A stretch of 64,000 bases of DNA from Papio anubis (taxonomy: Eukaryota > Chordata > Mammalia > Primates > Cercopithecidae): NCBI RefSeq assembly GCF_008728515.1, contig NC_044977.1, forward strand, positions 192,375,987-192,439,986, written 5' to 3'. The notes below the pieces were generated by a model that saw nothing but the letters and a program-made list of their open reading frames with translations, had not been told where the DNA came from and did no database searches. Both the position numbers and the translations under genes were made by a program. Below are positions 24,487 to 35,757 of this stretch, piece by piece; within the stretch, counting starts at the first letter, position 1; every line of letters begins with the position of its first letter.

Positions 24487-24951
24487 ATCAATTGAAATTG
24501 ATCCCTAACTTAAATGCCTCTAGAAAAACCTTCAGCTTTTGTTTTATGACTGGATTTCCAAAATCTAAGTTACTGTTACTCATGTTCACAGACCAGTCTC
24601 TGACATGATTTATCTGTGATTCTGAATATTCTCCTGTCTGAATATTCTGGCATGTGGCAATTGGGGATGGCCCCCTACTTCCCACCCACTGAGGAAGAAC
24701 CATGTGGTGCCCCACCTGGCTGAATGGGAGCTCTTACGCAGACCACCATTCTGGCCCCACCGGAGAACGCTGGTAGCAGGCTTTGTGGGTCCTTCCCTTG
24801 CCAGTACGCTGTCCTGTGGGTCCAGGTTGGAGTGGGAGAAGCAGGGAAAGGGGACAGAATTTGCTGGGGGAACCATGGCTGAGGACTGGAGGCAGAAAGC
24901 ACCTTCCCTATGTAACTTTCCACATACTGAGAGAAACCTAGAAAATCATCC

Positions 24952-25248
24952 TTTTTTTTTTTTTTTGAGACGGAATTTCGTCTTGTCGACCTGGCTGAAC
25001 TGCAGTGGCACCATCTCGGCTCACTGCAACCTCCCCCTCCCAGGTTCAAGTGATTCTCCTGCCTCAGACTCCCAAGTAGCTGGGATTACAGGCACTCGCC
25101 ACCACACCCAGCTAATTTTTGTGTTTTTAGCAGAGAAGGGGTTTCATCATATTGACCAGGCTGGTCTCGAACTCCTGACCTCAGGTGATCCACCCGCCTC
25201 AGCCTCCCAAAGTGCTGGGATTATAGGCGTGAGCCACCGCGCCCAGCG
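24952..25248 (-). mobile_element. Alu
   Basis: Flanks AAAATCATCCTT and GGAAATCACCTTT resemble a target duplication. Confidence 0.94.
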
Positions 25249-25541
25249 GGAAATCACCTTTGGATCCTTGTGATGGAAAACACTAGGAAGGAAAGCCCAC
25301 AGCCTTCTAAAGTCACAGTCACAGGCAGGCTGGGGCTCAATTTGCCATCCTCCCGGGCTGGATCCTAAGAACAGAAAGAGTGGTCAGCTACATGGTGTGA
25401 CTTGAGGGGCTTCAAAAGGCCTGCTGAACCCCAAACGATCTCCCCCACTGGCCTGAGATTCTGTCTGAAGTTTCCATCATTTGAGTTATTTCTTTGTGCT
25501 AAGAATTTCCTTCCAGAAGTTGCCTGCTAAAATGTACATGC

Positions 25542-25843
25542 TGGCCAGGCGCGGTGGCTCACGCTTGTAATCCCAACACTTTGGGACGCCATGGTGGGCG
25601 GATCACCCTGAGGCCAGGAGTTCAAGACCAGCCTGGCCAACATGGTGAAGCCCCATCTCTACTAAAAATACAAAAATTAACTGGGAGCGGTGGTGGGTGC
25701 CTGTAATCCCAGCTATTCAGGAGGCTGAGGCAGGAGAATCGCTTGAACCTGGGAGGCGGAGGTTGCAGTGAGCAGAGATCTTGCCACTGCACTCCAGCCT
25801 GGGTGACAAAGCGAGACTCAGGCTAACAAATAAATAAATGAAT
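25542..25843 (+). mobile_element. Alu
   Basis: Perfect 13-bp target duplication AAAATGTACATGC at 25529-25541 and 25844-25856. Confidence 0.97.
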
Positions 25844-25856
25844 AAAATGTACATGC

Positions 25857-27239
25857 AGCCATAGAAGGATATGGGACTTACTTTTCATTCATTTTGTTTG
25901 CTCAACATCTTACTTCCCTTCTTAGGCTTCAAGAACTCTGCCCCCTCATGTGAATTTGGAGGACGCGGAGCCTATCTTCTGCCATAGACACCTCGCCAAG
26001 AGGTACAGCATGGCTGTGCCAGTCCTTCTTGTACTCAAGGCAGGGGCACATGTCCCAGGGTCAGGAGCTGGTGACACAGCAGAATTTAGGGAGCGTTTAT
26101 TTCAGCAGCGGGTGGCAGGGGTGGCTGCAGCCATGCTCCCACAGTTACTGCTTATGGCATGATTTGGGCTGCAGTCAGGAGTTTGAGACAAGCTGGTCCC
26201 AATTGCTACACGGCATCTTCTGTTCCTGCCTATTTTCCAAGCCTGTTCCTCAGCCTTCCCGAGAGTCCAGAGCTTACCAATATTCTCTTACTAAATGCGT
26301 AAGCTGCTGAAATCAGACAGAACCGTCTTCAGTTGCATGAGACTAAGAACACTGATTGATACAAGAGGTGACACATTGACTCGAGTGCACCAGCCACAGG
26401 TAGGTACATTTGTCTAATTTAACTAATTGTCACATCACGAAACAGCAGGACCCCAGGGAAGGTTTTTGTTGATGGGGAGAGGAAATCAGGAGAGTCTGGT
26501 CTGGTGTTGCGTTGGCTGATGGGACTTGCCCGGAAGGCTTCAAGGTAACCTGAGAGGCATCGCCGGCACTAGGCTGGGCGCAGTGCAGGAGGGAAAGGTG
26601 GGGTCATAATAAGGGTAAAGCCTAACAGGACCTGCCGCTAATGCTGTTGAATGTGGGGCCTGAGACGGCCTTGTTCAAACTTCCATAGAGCATCCAAGGG
26701 AAGTTTGTCAAAGACAGACCACTGATTTTCTCTCTTTGATTTGCCTAACAAACATTTCTGCTGACAGTCTGCATGGTAATAGCAGTTTGTGGGATTTCTA
26801 GCCTCTCTCCCTCCCCACCCCTCCCCCGTTACGTTTAATTCCTTTATGATTTAGTAAGCAGGGATTAAAAACTTTGAGGACGGTGTAAATTCTAAACTAT
26901 CGAAGGACGGGGGCCATGTCTTTGTTCCTTTCTCTCAGAGAGGAGCACAAACATTGTTTGTCATTGAATAGCAGAAGTTGTAAGCAATTTTTTGTGAAGA
27001 GTTAGGAGGGTTCACAAGCAGAATTCATTCCTTTCTGCTTCCTCGTTACTTCCCTTCAGAATGAGGACTGGCTCTGGCAGTCGGCTTACTGACTGGATAA
27101 ACTCGGGGCCAGTTATTACTCTCTCAGTGTCTCCACGGAAGAGTCATGTCTATCTGCCAGAGACTCTGGGTATGAAGCCAGGGCACCTGGAGAGGGTCCA
27201 GCTAGAGGTCCATTATTTTATTTATTATTTATTTATTTA
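25857..27239. other. Alu-free stretch downstream of NRROS
   Basis: The piece ending CTGATTGATACAAGAGG (about 26350) shares its end with elements near 60.9 kb (plus) and 39.08 kb (minus), so it is probably an old interspersed repeat of unassigned family. No gene seen. Confidence 0.45.
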
Positions 27240-27506
27240 TTTTTGAGACAGAGTCTCGCTCCATCACCCAGGCTGGAGTGCAGTGGTGTGATCTCGGTTC
27301 ACTGCAACCTCTGCCTCCTGGGTTCAAGCGATTCTCCTGTCTCAGCTTCTCGAGTAGATGGGATTACAGGCACGGGCCACTACGCCCGGCTAATTTTTGT
27401 ATTTGTAATAGAGAGGGGATTTCACCACATTGGCCAAGCTGGTCTCGAACTCTTGACCTCAGATGATCCACCCACCTCCGCCTCCCAAAGTGCTGGGATC
27501 GCAGGC
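27240..27506 (-). mobile_element. Alu, slightly 5'-truncated
   Basis: T tract (TTTATT)n, ending at GCTGGGATCGCAGGCC. It is the last Alu before the NRROS 3' end. Confidence 0.93.
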
Positions 27507-27834
27507 CCATTCTGACGGCAGTGGCGGACGCATCTTACGATCTTACGTCAGACCCTCTGGCTGTGTTTGAAATTCTTTGTTGTTGTTGTTGTTGTTGTTA
27601 CTGTGCTATGGAATCCTTGCCTTGCTGCATCCCCAGGGCACTGACTCACCATCTCCAGCACGCACTCTTGGAGTTTTTTCCAGTAGGTTGCATTGAATTG
27701 CGACCCTTTCGGCTCTGTGGAGGTCACCAAGGGGAGGACATTAAAAAATAATCCAAGGGAAACCACAAAGGAACATTAAACAAATACACACAAGCTGTAT
27801 TTAATTTAAAAAATATTTATGAGACACGTTGCCT

Positions 27835-27840
27835 TTTATT
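27835..27840 (-). terminator. NRROS: Polyadenylation signal AATAAA for NRROS
   Basis: Plus-strand TTTATT reads AATAAA on the gene strand, 240 bases past the stop codon. Cleavage is expected 10-30 bases further on, near 27815. A TGTGTGT stretch downstream (minus strand, about 27792-27785) could be the GU-rich element. Confidence 0.6.
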
Positions 27841-28079
27841 TCTATAAAATGTCACCTAATAAATATTTTACCACGATAATGAGGATGAATTATAATGATG
27901 GAAAAAGAACTTGGGTGGGGGGCGGGGGGTGGAGATGAGGAATGGAAACATTTTAAATTTTAATTGAAACTTCAATTCGTCAGACTTGGCCTCTGCATCC
28001 CATCTTGAAAGCTAGCAGAGAAAAGAGAAAATGTCCTGTTGTGTGCAGACCAAGTTTCGAGTCTTGGCACACAGGCAGG
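27835..28079 (-). other. NRROS: NRROS 3' UTR
   Basis: This is a short (about 245-base) UTR from the stop codon to the first AATAAA. The distal part is A/T-rich and contains AUUUA-type words (TATTTATTA on the minus strand near 27860-27870), which can act as mRNA-decay elements. The G-rich run at 27914-27930 (plus strand) appears as a C-rich run in the transcript. Confidence 0.65.
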
Positions 28080-30050
28080 TCAGTAAACAGAGGACCAGTG
28101 GCAGCGGCTCTTGATGACCTGAAGCAGAGGCTTCTTAAAGGTGAGGACGATGAGGGTGCAGGCCACCAGCAGGGTGAGGCAGCTGGGGAGGATGAGCACC
28201 AGGTAGAGCAGGCCCAGGTCCAGCCGCTCCCACTTACAGTCCCGAGGCACACCCCCGGGCAGCTCCGCCAGGCGGATGATCTTGGAGGAGAGGTTACAAG
28301 TGACCGTGGCCCAGTCGGCCACCGTCTGCCCCTGCTGCAGGGCCCCCCAGCCGTCCACCCCACAGCAGTCATACGGATTCTGACTGAGGTAGATGGTCCG
28401 CAGACCTCTCGAGAGCTGCTCAGACACAGCCTTCTGGGGAAGGGCTGTGAGCGAGTTTCTACGGAGATCCAGGGTCTCCAGGGCCAGGCTGCCCCCAAAC
28501 CTTGGGAAGGTGGTCAAGCAATTTCCCGACAGGTCTAAGTCCCTCAGATTCCCAAACCCGGAGAAGTCCAGCGCCATAAAGTTGGAGTGGAGGCCCATGT
28601 TCCTGAGAGACAGGACCTGTAACATGGGGGCAACGTCCCGGAGTGGGGCGAGGCTCCCATTCAGAACCCCCCAGTTGCTTGAGAGGTCTAAGGAGGTGAG
28701 GGAGGTCCCTTGGAATGGGCAGTCTGGCAATGCCCCCAGCCCACAGCCCTCCAGAGAGAGGCTCCTCAAAGATGCCATATTCCTGAAGTCCACACAGCTA
28801 GGGGGGCCCACCCGGTCCGAGGCAGCTGGCAGGGGACAAAGTGAGATCTGATTGTGGCTCATGTCAAGTGTAGTGATGTTCCTGGCGTTGGCGAAGAGGC
28901 CAGGGGGGACGCCCAGGAGCTGGTTGGAGCTCAGGTTGAACAAGCGCAGGCTGCCCAGGCAGCTGGCCAGCCCTGGAGTCAGGTGCAGCTCTGACAGCTG
29001 GTTGTGGCTCAGGTCCAGCTCGGTGAGCGCTCCAGGGGGCTCGTGCTCCCGAATGTGAAGCGTCATCAGGCAATTCTGGTTGAGGTTCAGGTGGGAGAGG
29101 GAAGGCATTTTCCTCAGGAAGCCATCTGGCAGGTACTGGAACTGGTTCTGGCTCATGTCCAGGAAGCGGAGATCTGCGAGGTCGCTGGAGGAAAATTCTT
29201 CCCAGAGGTTGACGGTGGTGATGTTGGTCACATTGCCGTCCACAAGGAGGAACTGGGCCACCATCTCCCTTGGCGACGAGGTGTTGTACAGGTCCCTGTA
29301 GAAGCCCATGTTGTTGTCACGCAGCAGGAGGGTATGCAACTTGCTGTGCTGCGGCAGCAGCGGGAAAAACAACAGCTGGTTGTGAGACAGGTCCAGCGTC
29401 TCCAGCTCAAACGCAGCCTCTCCCCCGGCCGCGAGGAACCACTCCAGGACGTTGTAGCTGACGTTGAGAGACCGCAGCTGTGTGAGCCCGAAGTCCACAA
29501 TGCAGGGGAGGTTGTTGTAGGCCAGGTTGAGGTGTCTCAGCTCAGTCAGGCCGTCAAAAGCACCTCCCTCAATCTCAAAGATGTAGTTCCTCTGCAAATC
29601 CAGCTCCCGGAGACGCTCCAGGCCCTCGAAGACGGAGTCATCCAGCCGCATGATGGTGTTCCTCGCCAGGGACACGGACCGCAGCGAGGAGAGGTTCTGG
29701 AGCATGAGGGCCGCCATGTCCTCCGTCAGGGAGTTTCCTGACAAGTCCAGCGTCTGCAGGCCTGGCAGGGTGTGGAGTGCCGCTGCCGTCTCTTTGTAGT
29801 TCTCTGAAAGGCAGTTGTCCCCCAGGACCAGGCTGCGCAGGTGGCCTTGCTCCTGGAAGGCGCCGCGGTCGATGCGTTCCAGGTGGCAGCTGTGCAGGCT
29901 GAGGCTCTCCAGGAGAGGGTAAGGCTGGAGGGAGTGATTCCACAGGGCCTTGAGAGGGTTGGCATCCAGGATGAGCGTCCGGGCGTGGGGCGGGAGGCTG
30001 CTGGGCACCGAAGCAAGGCTCTGCCCTCGGCAGTCAGTGTCTCCACCCAC
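28080..30050 (-). CDS. NRROS: NRROS, main coding exon (residues 37-692)
   Basis: NRROS (LRRC33) is a transmembrane leucine-rich-repeat protein of myeloid cells and microglia. It tethers latent TGF-beta1 for integrin-dependent activation and has been reported to restrain NADPH-oxidase output at the endoplasmic reticulum. This exon encodes the ectodomain from Val37: about 20 leucine-rich repeats between residues 60 and 590 (motifs such as LDLSHNQL and LNLNQNCL), a cysteine-rich C-terminal cap (about 594-641, beginning NPYDCCG), one membrane helix (about 648-673) and an 18-residue basic tail ending SSVY. Several N-glycosylation sequons are visible (NHS, NLS, NVT, NIT, NGS). Cys219 and Cys363 lie where the paralogue GARP (LRRC32) has its two TGF-beta-linking cysteines, by my own count. 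An in-frame ATG at 30068 lies upstream of the acceptor and is intronic, so it is not the start. The exon joins residue 36 in phase 0. It is intact, with no frameshift. Confidence 0.97.
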   Translation of the reverse strand: MGGDTDCRGQSLASVPSSLPPHARTLILDANPLKALWNHSLQPYPLLESLSLHSCHLERIDRGAFQEQGHLRSLVLGDNCLSENYKETAAALHTLPGLQTLDLSGNSLTEDMAALMLQNLSSLRSVSLARNTIMRLDDSVFEGLERLRELDLQRNYIFEIEGGAFDGLTELRHLNLAYNNLPCIVDFGLTQLRSLNVSYNVLEWFLAAGGEAAFELETLDLSHNQLLFFPLLPQHSKLHTLLLRDNNMGFYRDLYNTSSPREMVAQFLLVDGNVTNITTVNLWEEFSSSDLADLRFLDMSQNQFQYLPDGFLRKMPSLSHLNLNQNCLMTLHIREHEPPGALTELDLSHNQLSELHLTPGLASCLGSLRLFNLSSNQLLGVPPGLFANARNITTLDMSHNQISLCPLPAASDRVGPPSCVDFRNMASLRSLSLEGCGLGALPDCPFQGTSLTSLDLSSNWGVLNGSLAPLRDVAPMLQVLSLRNMGLHSNFMALDFSGFGNLRDLDLSGNCLTTFPRFGGSLALETLDLRRNSLTALPQKAVSEQLSRGLRTIYLSQNPYDCCGVDGWGALQQGQTVADWATVTCNLSSKIIRLAELPGGVPRDCKWERLDLGLLYLVLILPSCLTLLVACTLIVLTFKKPLLQVIKSRCHWSSVY

Positions 30051-30192
30051 CTGCGGCCAAAACCACACTGGTCAGCAGGGAGGAGGCCCAGAGGCAGGCA
30101 TTTATGCCCAGAAACTTAGTTCACTTATCAGACTTCCCTGCAGCCGCTGGGGATGGCTCTAGGGATGTAAATTTTCAAAACAGGATAGAAAA

Positions 30193-30495
30193 GGCCAGGC
30201 ACAGTGGCTCGTGCCCGTAATCCTAGCACTTTGGGAGGCCGAGGCGGGTGGATCCCTTGAGGTCAGGAGTTCGAAACCAGCCTGGCCAACATGGTGAAAT
30301 CCTGTCTCTACAGGAAATACAAAAAACTAGCCGGGTGTGGTGGTGGACACCTGTAATCCCAGCTACTTGGGAGGCTGAGGCAGAGAATTGCTTGAACCCA
30401 GGAGGCGGAGATTGCAGTGAGCCGAGATCATGCCATTGTACTCCAGCCTGGGCGACAGAGTGAGACTCCATCTAAAAAAAAAAAAAAAAAAAAAA
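30193..30495 (+). mobile_element. Alu in NRROS intron 2
   Basis: Antisense to the gene; ends in A22. Confidence 0.95.
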
Positions 30496-30801
30496 GGACT
30501 TGAGAGCTTTCACCATCCTGAATTGTACAGGGAAGTAAAGTGGGACTGCAGTGGAGAAGCGAAGAGCCGGGGCAGTGCTGGGACTGGAGCCCAGGGCTCT
30601 GAATACCCAGTCCAGTGCTTTTGCTGAACAGGGCTCTACTCTGATTGTGCAGAATAAGGAGGCGGGAGGCACGAGGCCACCCAGGTCACACTGCGGAAAG
30701 CACACATGCCAGGATACTGTAATTCAGCCCCATGTTTTGCAAAATTGGCAAAACCAACAATCAGCCATAGGATGTCATTTAAGTGTCTAGGACAAAAATG
30801 G

Positions 30802-31109
30802 TTTTTTTGTTTTTGTTTTTTGAGATGAAGTCTTGCCCTGTCACCCAGGCTGGAGTGCAATGGCACGATCTCACCTCACTGCAACCTCTACCTCCTGGGT
30901 TCGAGCAATTCTCCTGTCTCAGCCTCCCAAGTGGCTGGGACTACAGGCACACACGTCACCATGCCCAGCTAACTTCTTTTGTATTTTCAGTAGAGATGGG
31001 GTTTCACCATGTTGGTCAGGTTGGTCTCGAACTCCTGACCTCAGGTGATCTGCCCGCCTCGGCCTCCCAAAAGGGCTGGGATTACAGGCGTGAGCCACTG
31101 CGCCTGGCC
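30802..31109 (-). mobile_element. Alu in NRROS intron 2
   Basis: Sense to the gene; only about 300 bases from the oppositely oriented Alu at 30193. Confidence 0.95.
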
Positions 31110-32058
31110 AGAAAAAAGTTTTCAGTGGTAAGACAGAGGAGCAACGACATTCCTTTGTGCATGTTCATCAGTAACACGAGCGCAGCGGTTGGCTGCAGTT
31201 GTGGGCTCAGTCCCAGAGGGCAAGTGCGGCAACAGGAGAAACATCGCGAGAGAGGGAGAAGCACAGGTTTGGAGGACAGACTCACGTCGGAGTCTCGGCT
31301 CTACCACCACTAGCATGGAACTTCTTGGAGCCTCGGGTTCTTTATCTTATAATTAAAAGAAAACCTTCTAGTAATTAAACATGGATACTGCATTGACATG
31401 TGGAAAGCTAAACTCTTCCATCACCTCAGCCCCTCTCTCAGAGAAACACCAGTCACCTTCTGTTCCATGTTTTTCTGGATCTTTCCTAAGATATTACCTA
31501 CCTTTGTCTAAAAACAAAAATAAAACCATACTCTGCAAACTGTTCAGTCACCTATTTTTCTCCCCCTGTCAATAACATACGACAGACTTACTGCCTTGGC
31601 AGTACAAATACATTTGATCATGATCCTTTTAGGAAGCATATGCATTCACTTCATGAACAGCACGGTGGTTGAGAGCAGGAGTTCCAGGGCCAATGCTCCA
31701 TGGCTCTGCTTTTGATCAAATGGGTGACCTTTGGATGGTTACAGAACCAAAAAAGACCTCCATTACCCTGCCTGTAAAACCGAAATTATACCCGTAATTT
31801 TCTCATAGGGTTTTTTTTTTTTTTCAGGATCAAGTGCAACTGTTTACGTGAAACACATTTACTGTGCTTCATGAATGTTAGCTCTAATTATTAGGATGAT
31901 CTACTTAAGTCATTTCCTACCGCTGAGCATTTGGGTTTCTCTAATTTCCAGATGAACATTCGAATGGATTTGCCAAGGTCTTTCCACATCCCCCCTCCCT
32001 CTTTGGTATTTTGATTGGGATTGCATTATAATTACAAATTACTCTGGAAGAGAATTTA

Positions 32059-32361
32059 CTTTTTTTTTTTTTTTTCTCTGAGACAGAGTCTCACTCTTGT
32101 CGTCCAGGCTGGAGTGCAGTGGTGCCATCTCGGCTCACTGCAACCTCTGCCCCCCGGGTTCAAGCGATTCTCCAGCCTTAGCCTACCAAGTAGCTGGGAT
32201 AACAGATGCCCACCACCATGCCGGGCTAATTTTGCATTTTTAGTAGAGGCAGGGTTTTGCCATGTTGGCCAGGCTGGTTTCAAACCCCTGACCTCAGGTG
32301 ATCCACCCGCCTTGGCCTCCCCAAGTGCTGGGATTACCGGCGTGAGCCACCGCGCCCGGCC
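32059..32361 (-). mobile_element. Alu in NRROS intron 2
   Basis: Full length from the T tract to CGCGCCCGGCC. Confidence 0.95.
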
Positions 32362-32573
32362 AGGTGTGTGTCTTTATGTGAGTGAGTGTTGCTCTCCTCC
32401 CTGTGTGGGGACTCACTGGAGAATATCAGGGGCTTTCTTCACGCTGTGGGACGCTGTTTCTCCACAGCTGCTGCAGTCAGGGGTCACACCTCTGCAACTC
32501 CCAGTGGCCCTGCTGAAGTGATGTAGAAGGACCACATGGCCATCCCAGAAAAGCTTACCATGTCCACTTTCTT

Positions 32574-32865
32574 TCTTTTTGGGGCGGGGTGCAGCTCCAC
32601 ATAAGCCCAGGCTGCGGGTGCAGTGGCGGGATCTCAGCTCACTGCAAGCTCCGCCTCCCGGGTTCGCCATTCTCCTGCACCTCCGGCCTCCCGAGGCAGC
32701 TGGGACTACAGAAATGCCACCCGCGCCCGGCTAGTTTTGTATTTCTTAATGAGAGGCGGGGGTTTTCACGGAGTTTAGCCAGGATGGTCGCCGATCTCCT
32801 GACCTGAATCCGCCCGTCCAGGCCTCGAGTGCTGGGATTGCAGGCTTGAGCCACCGCGCCCGGCC
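32574..32865 (-). mobile_element. AluY with dense small deletions
   Basis: A young type (GGCTTGAGCCACCGCGCCCGG) that nevertheless lacks many single bases (GGTTCGCCATTC for GGTTCACGCCATTC). Confidence 0.88.
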
Positions 32866-32875
32866 ACTTTTTTCT

Positions 32876-33168
32876 TTTTTTTTTTGAGACGGAGTCTTGC
32901 CCTCTTGCTCAGGCTGGAGTGCAGTGGTGTGATCTCAGCTCACTGCAACCTCGGCCTCCCTGGTTCAAGCGATTCTCCTGCCTCAGCCTCCCAAGTAGCT
33001 GAGATCACAGGCGCCTGCCACCTCGCCTGCCTAATTTTTGTATTTATAGTAGAGACAGGATTTCACCATGTTGGTCAGGCTGGTCTCAAACTCCTGACCT
33101 CAGGTGATCTGCCTGCTTCAGCCTCCCAAAGTGCTGGGATTACAGTTGTGAGCCACCACACCTGGCCA
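32876..33168 (-). mobile_element. Alu in NRROS intron 2
   Basis: Directly abuts the corrupted AluY but is itself clean. Confidence 0.94.
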
Positions 33169-33489
33169 ACGTCTACTTTCTAATGAGGTCAAATAGATAA
33201 TGTGATGAGGGCAAGTGAAGGGCACCCAGACTCTCCAATTCTCAGTCCTCAACTAGGAACAGCTGCAGGAAACCCACTCTTTGGGCTCCCTGGCAGCCAA
33301 TTCTCTACTCCTACCCACTGGGCCAGACAGTGCCAAGCAGAGGGTCTAGCCTGAACTCTGAAAGGCTATTCATTTATCTCTCCTCTTCCTGTGCCTGGGA
33401 ACCCCTGAATAACTACTGTGCAGTTAATCCTTTATTGCCTCTGTAAGAGAATGCTGGAGGTCAAACATAGCAGAGATTAATAATAATAT

Positions 33490-33735
33490 GAGTGATAATG
33501 GATAAACGCATAGCACTCACTACCTACCAGGCACTGTCCTGAGTGCTTTACATGTATTAACTCATTTAATCATCAGTCAACACAGCATGATGTTATTGGT
33601 AGATATTATTATTACGTATATATTCTACAGATGGAGAAACTATGGCCTAGAGTGGCCCCAATGTCACTAGCTAAGGGTGGGGCTGGGTTTTAAACCGGGC
33701 CAGTCTAGCCCGTAACTCCTATGTCATGCTGGAAT
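33490..33735 (+). repeat. MIR
   Basis: CACTGTCCTGAGTGCTTTAC, AACTCATTTAATCATCAG, GAGAAACTATGGCCTAGAG in MIR order. Confidence 0.85.
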
Positions 33736-33917
33736 ATACTCTAGCACAGTGGTTATAGGTTACTACTAAAAGAGGTTAAAAACCATGACAGTTGGGTGTT
33801 AAAGATTAATCTGCTTTAAGAATACATATTTGAATGTGTTAGCCCTGACATCCAATTTGTCTTCCCAGTGCCTAGTATATAATATGGTTCAAGAAATGTT
33901 TATGAAATATGTGTTTC

Positions 33918-34222
33918 GGCCGAGCGCAGTGGCTCAAGCCTGTAATCCCAGCACTTTGGGAGGCCGAGATGGGTGGATCACGAGGTCAGGAGATCGAGAC
34001 CATCCTGGCTAACACGGTGAAACCCCCTCTCTACTAAAAAATACAAAAAACTAGCTGGGCGAGGTGGTGGGCGCCTGTAGTCCCAGCTACTCGGGAGGCT
34101 GAGGCAGGAGAATGGCGTAAACCCGGGAGGCGGAGCTTGCAGTGAGCCGAGATCCGGCCACTGCACTCCAGCCTGGGCGACAGAGCGAGACTCCATCTCA
34201 AAAAAAAAAAAAAAAAAAAAAA
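33918..34222 (+). mobile_element. Young AluY in NRROS intron 2
   Basis: GAGATCCGGCCACTGCACTC present; target duplication GAAATATGTGTTTC at 33904-33917 and 34223-34236. Confidence 0.97.
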
Positions 34223-34236
34223 GAAATATGTGTTTC

Positions 34237-34508
34237 TTTCTTTCTTTCTTTTTTTGAGACAGAGTATCACTGTGTCACCCAGGCTAGAGTGCAGTGGTGT
34301 GATGTCAGCTCACTGCAAGCTCCGCCTCCCGGGTTCAAGCGATCTTCCTCAGCCTCCCAAGCAGCTGGGACTATACGCACGTGCCACCATACCTGGGTAA
34401 TTTTTGTATTTTTAGTAGAGACGGGGTTTTACTGTGTTGGCCAGGCTGGTCTTGACCTCTTGACCTCGTGATCTGCCCACCTCGGCGCGTGAGCCACCAC
34501 ACCTGGCC
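34237..34508 (-). mobile_element. Alu inserted at the same target as its neighbour
   Basis: Followed by TAAATATGTGTTTCTC (34509-34524), a third copy of the neighbouring target sequence. It lacks about 20 bases after ACCTCGGCG. Confidence 0.95.
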
Positions 34509-34861
34509 TAAATATGTGTTTCTCGAGCAGACTTTTGATATCATTGTTATATAGGTGAAGGGGACAATTACTAGAAATTTCTCAATTTTGACCCAAGTCT
34601 ATTTTCACATATAGGCTGAAAGCCCTAGAGAAGGCACCCGTAAAGGCTTGGGTATCCACTCTCTGGGTCTTCTTAGCCCGAGCATGGTCCAGGCTGCTGC
34701 TCTGCAGTACAACATGGCAGCAAACCCTCCCTACAGCTATGTAAGCCTTAGCTGTCGACCCGTCCACAAACTCTGAGGCGGGCTTCTCCAGCCTTCATGC
34801 ACCTCACCCAGAGATTCTCATACCATCAGTGCAGCTCAATCATTCAGTTTTTTGTTTTATT

Positions 34862-35149
34862 TTGTTTTTTTCTTTTTTTGAGACAGAGTCTCACTCTGTC
34901 ACCCAGGATGGAGTGCAGTGGTGTGATCTTGGCTCATGGCAACCTCCGCCTCCTGGGTTCAAGCGATTCTCTGCCTCAGACGCCTGAGTAGCTGGGATTA
35001 CAGGCATGCACCACCACGCCCAGCTAATTTAGTAGAGACAGGGTTTCACCATGTTGGCCAGGCAGGTCTCAAACTCCTGACCTCAGGTGATCCACTCGCC
35101 TTGGCCTCCCAAAGTGCTGGGATGACAGGCATGAGCCACCGCGCCCAGA
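34862..35149 (-). mobile_element. Alu in NRROS intron 2
   Basis: Lacks the TTTTTGTATTTT segment after GCCCAGCTAATTT. Confidence 0.94.
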
Positions 35150-35161
35150 ATTTTTCTTTTC

Positions 35162-35454
35162 TTTTCTTTTTTTAAAGACAAGGTCTTGCTCCATCACCTA
35201 GGTTGGAGTGCAGAGGCATGATCTCAGCTCACTGCAACCTCCACTTCCCGGGCTCAAGCCATCCTCACATCTCAGCCTCCCAAGTAGCTGGGACTAGAGG
35301 CGTGCGCCACCACACCTGACTGATTCTTGTATTTTGTAGAGATGTGGTTCCGCCATGTTGCCCAGACTGGTCTTGAACTCCTGGGCTCAAGTGATCTGCC
35401 TGCCTCAGCCTCCCAAAGTGCTGGGATTACAGGCGTGAGCCACTGCGCCCGGCC
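35162..35454 (-). mobile_element. Old Alu (AluJ-like) near exon 2
   Basis: Begins TTTTTAAAGACAAGGTCTTG. The flanks CAATCATTCAG (34837) and GAATCATCCAG (35455) suggest one target duplication spanning both adjacent Alus, so the 34862 element may have inserted into this one's tail. Confidence 0.92.
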
Positions 35455-35757
35455 TGAATCATCCAGATTTTTAACAAGTTGTTCTTGTTCTGGAAGGCTG
35501 CCCTAGGCTGGTCTCGGATGCCTCCTATCCTCAGCAGGTGTGAGAAGGGTGGGGCAGGGACTGTCTCCCAGGCAGCAGCTTAAACTCCTGTGGTTAAAGG
35601 GCAGCTGCACATGGCACTGTGCTAGGCAGGCACAGAGTGATTCAGGCTCCTTCATTCTCTGCCCTTCCTGATGGACAATCCGTCAGCTTTTTCTGAATGG
35701 ACTAAGCTTTGTCAGGACAGGAGCAACTGACAGAACAGGGTTCAAGGGAAAACTCAC

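Larger units (their letters stand above)
30051..35757 (-). other. NRROS: NRROS intron 2
   Basis: This 5.7-kb intron runs GTGAGT to CAG and separates the signal-peptide exon from the rest of the protein. It holds nine Alus in both orientations, a MIR, and Alu-free sequence at about 31110-32058, 32362-32573, 33169-33917 and 35455-35757. No further exon is apparent. Confidence 0.85.

Noticed and set aside
29004..29741. 245-codon frame antisense to the NRROS coding exon
   Set aside because: Shadow of the leucine-rich-repeat coding sequence on the opposite strand.
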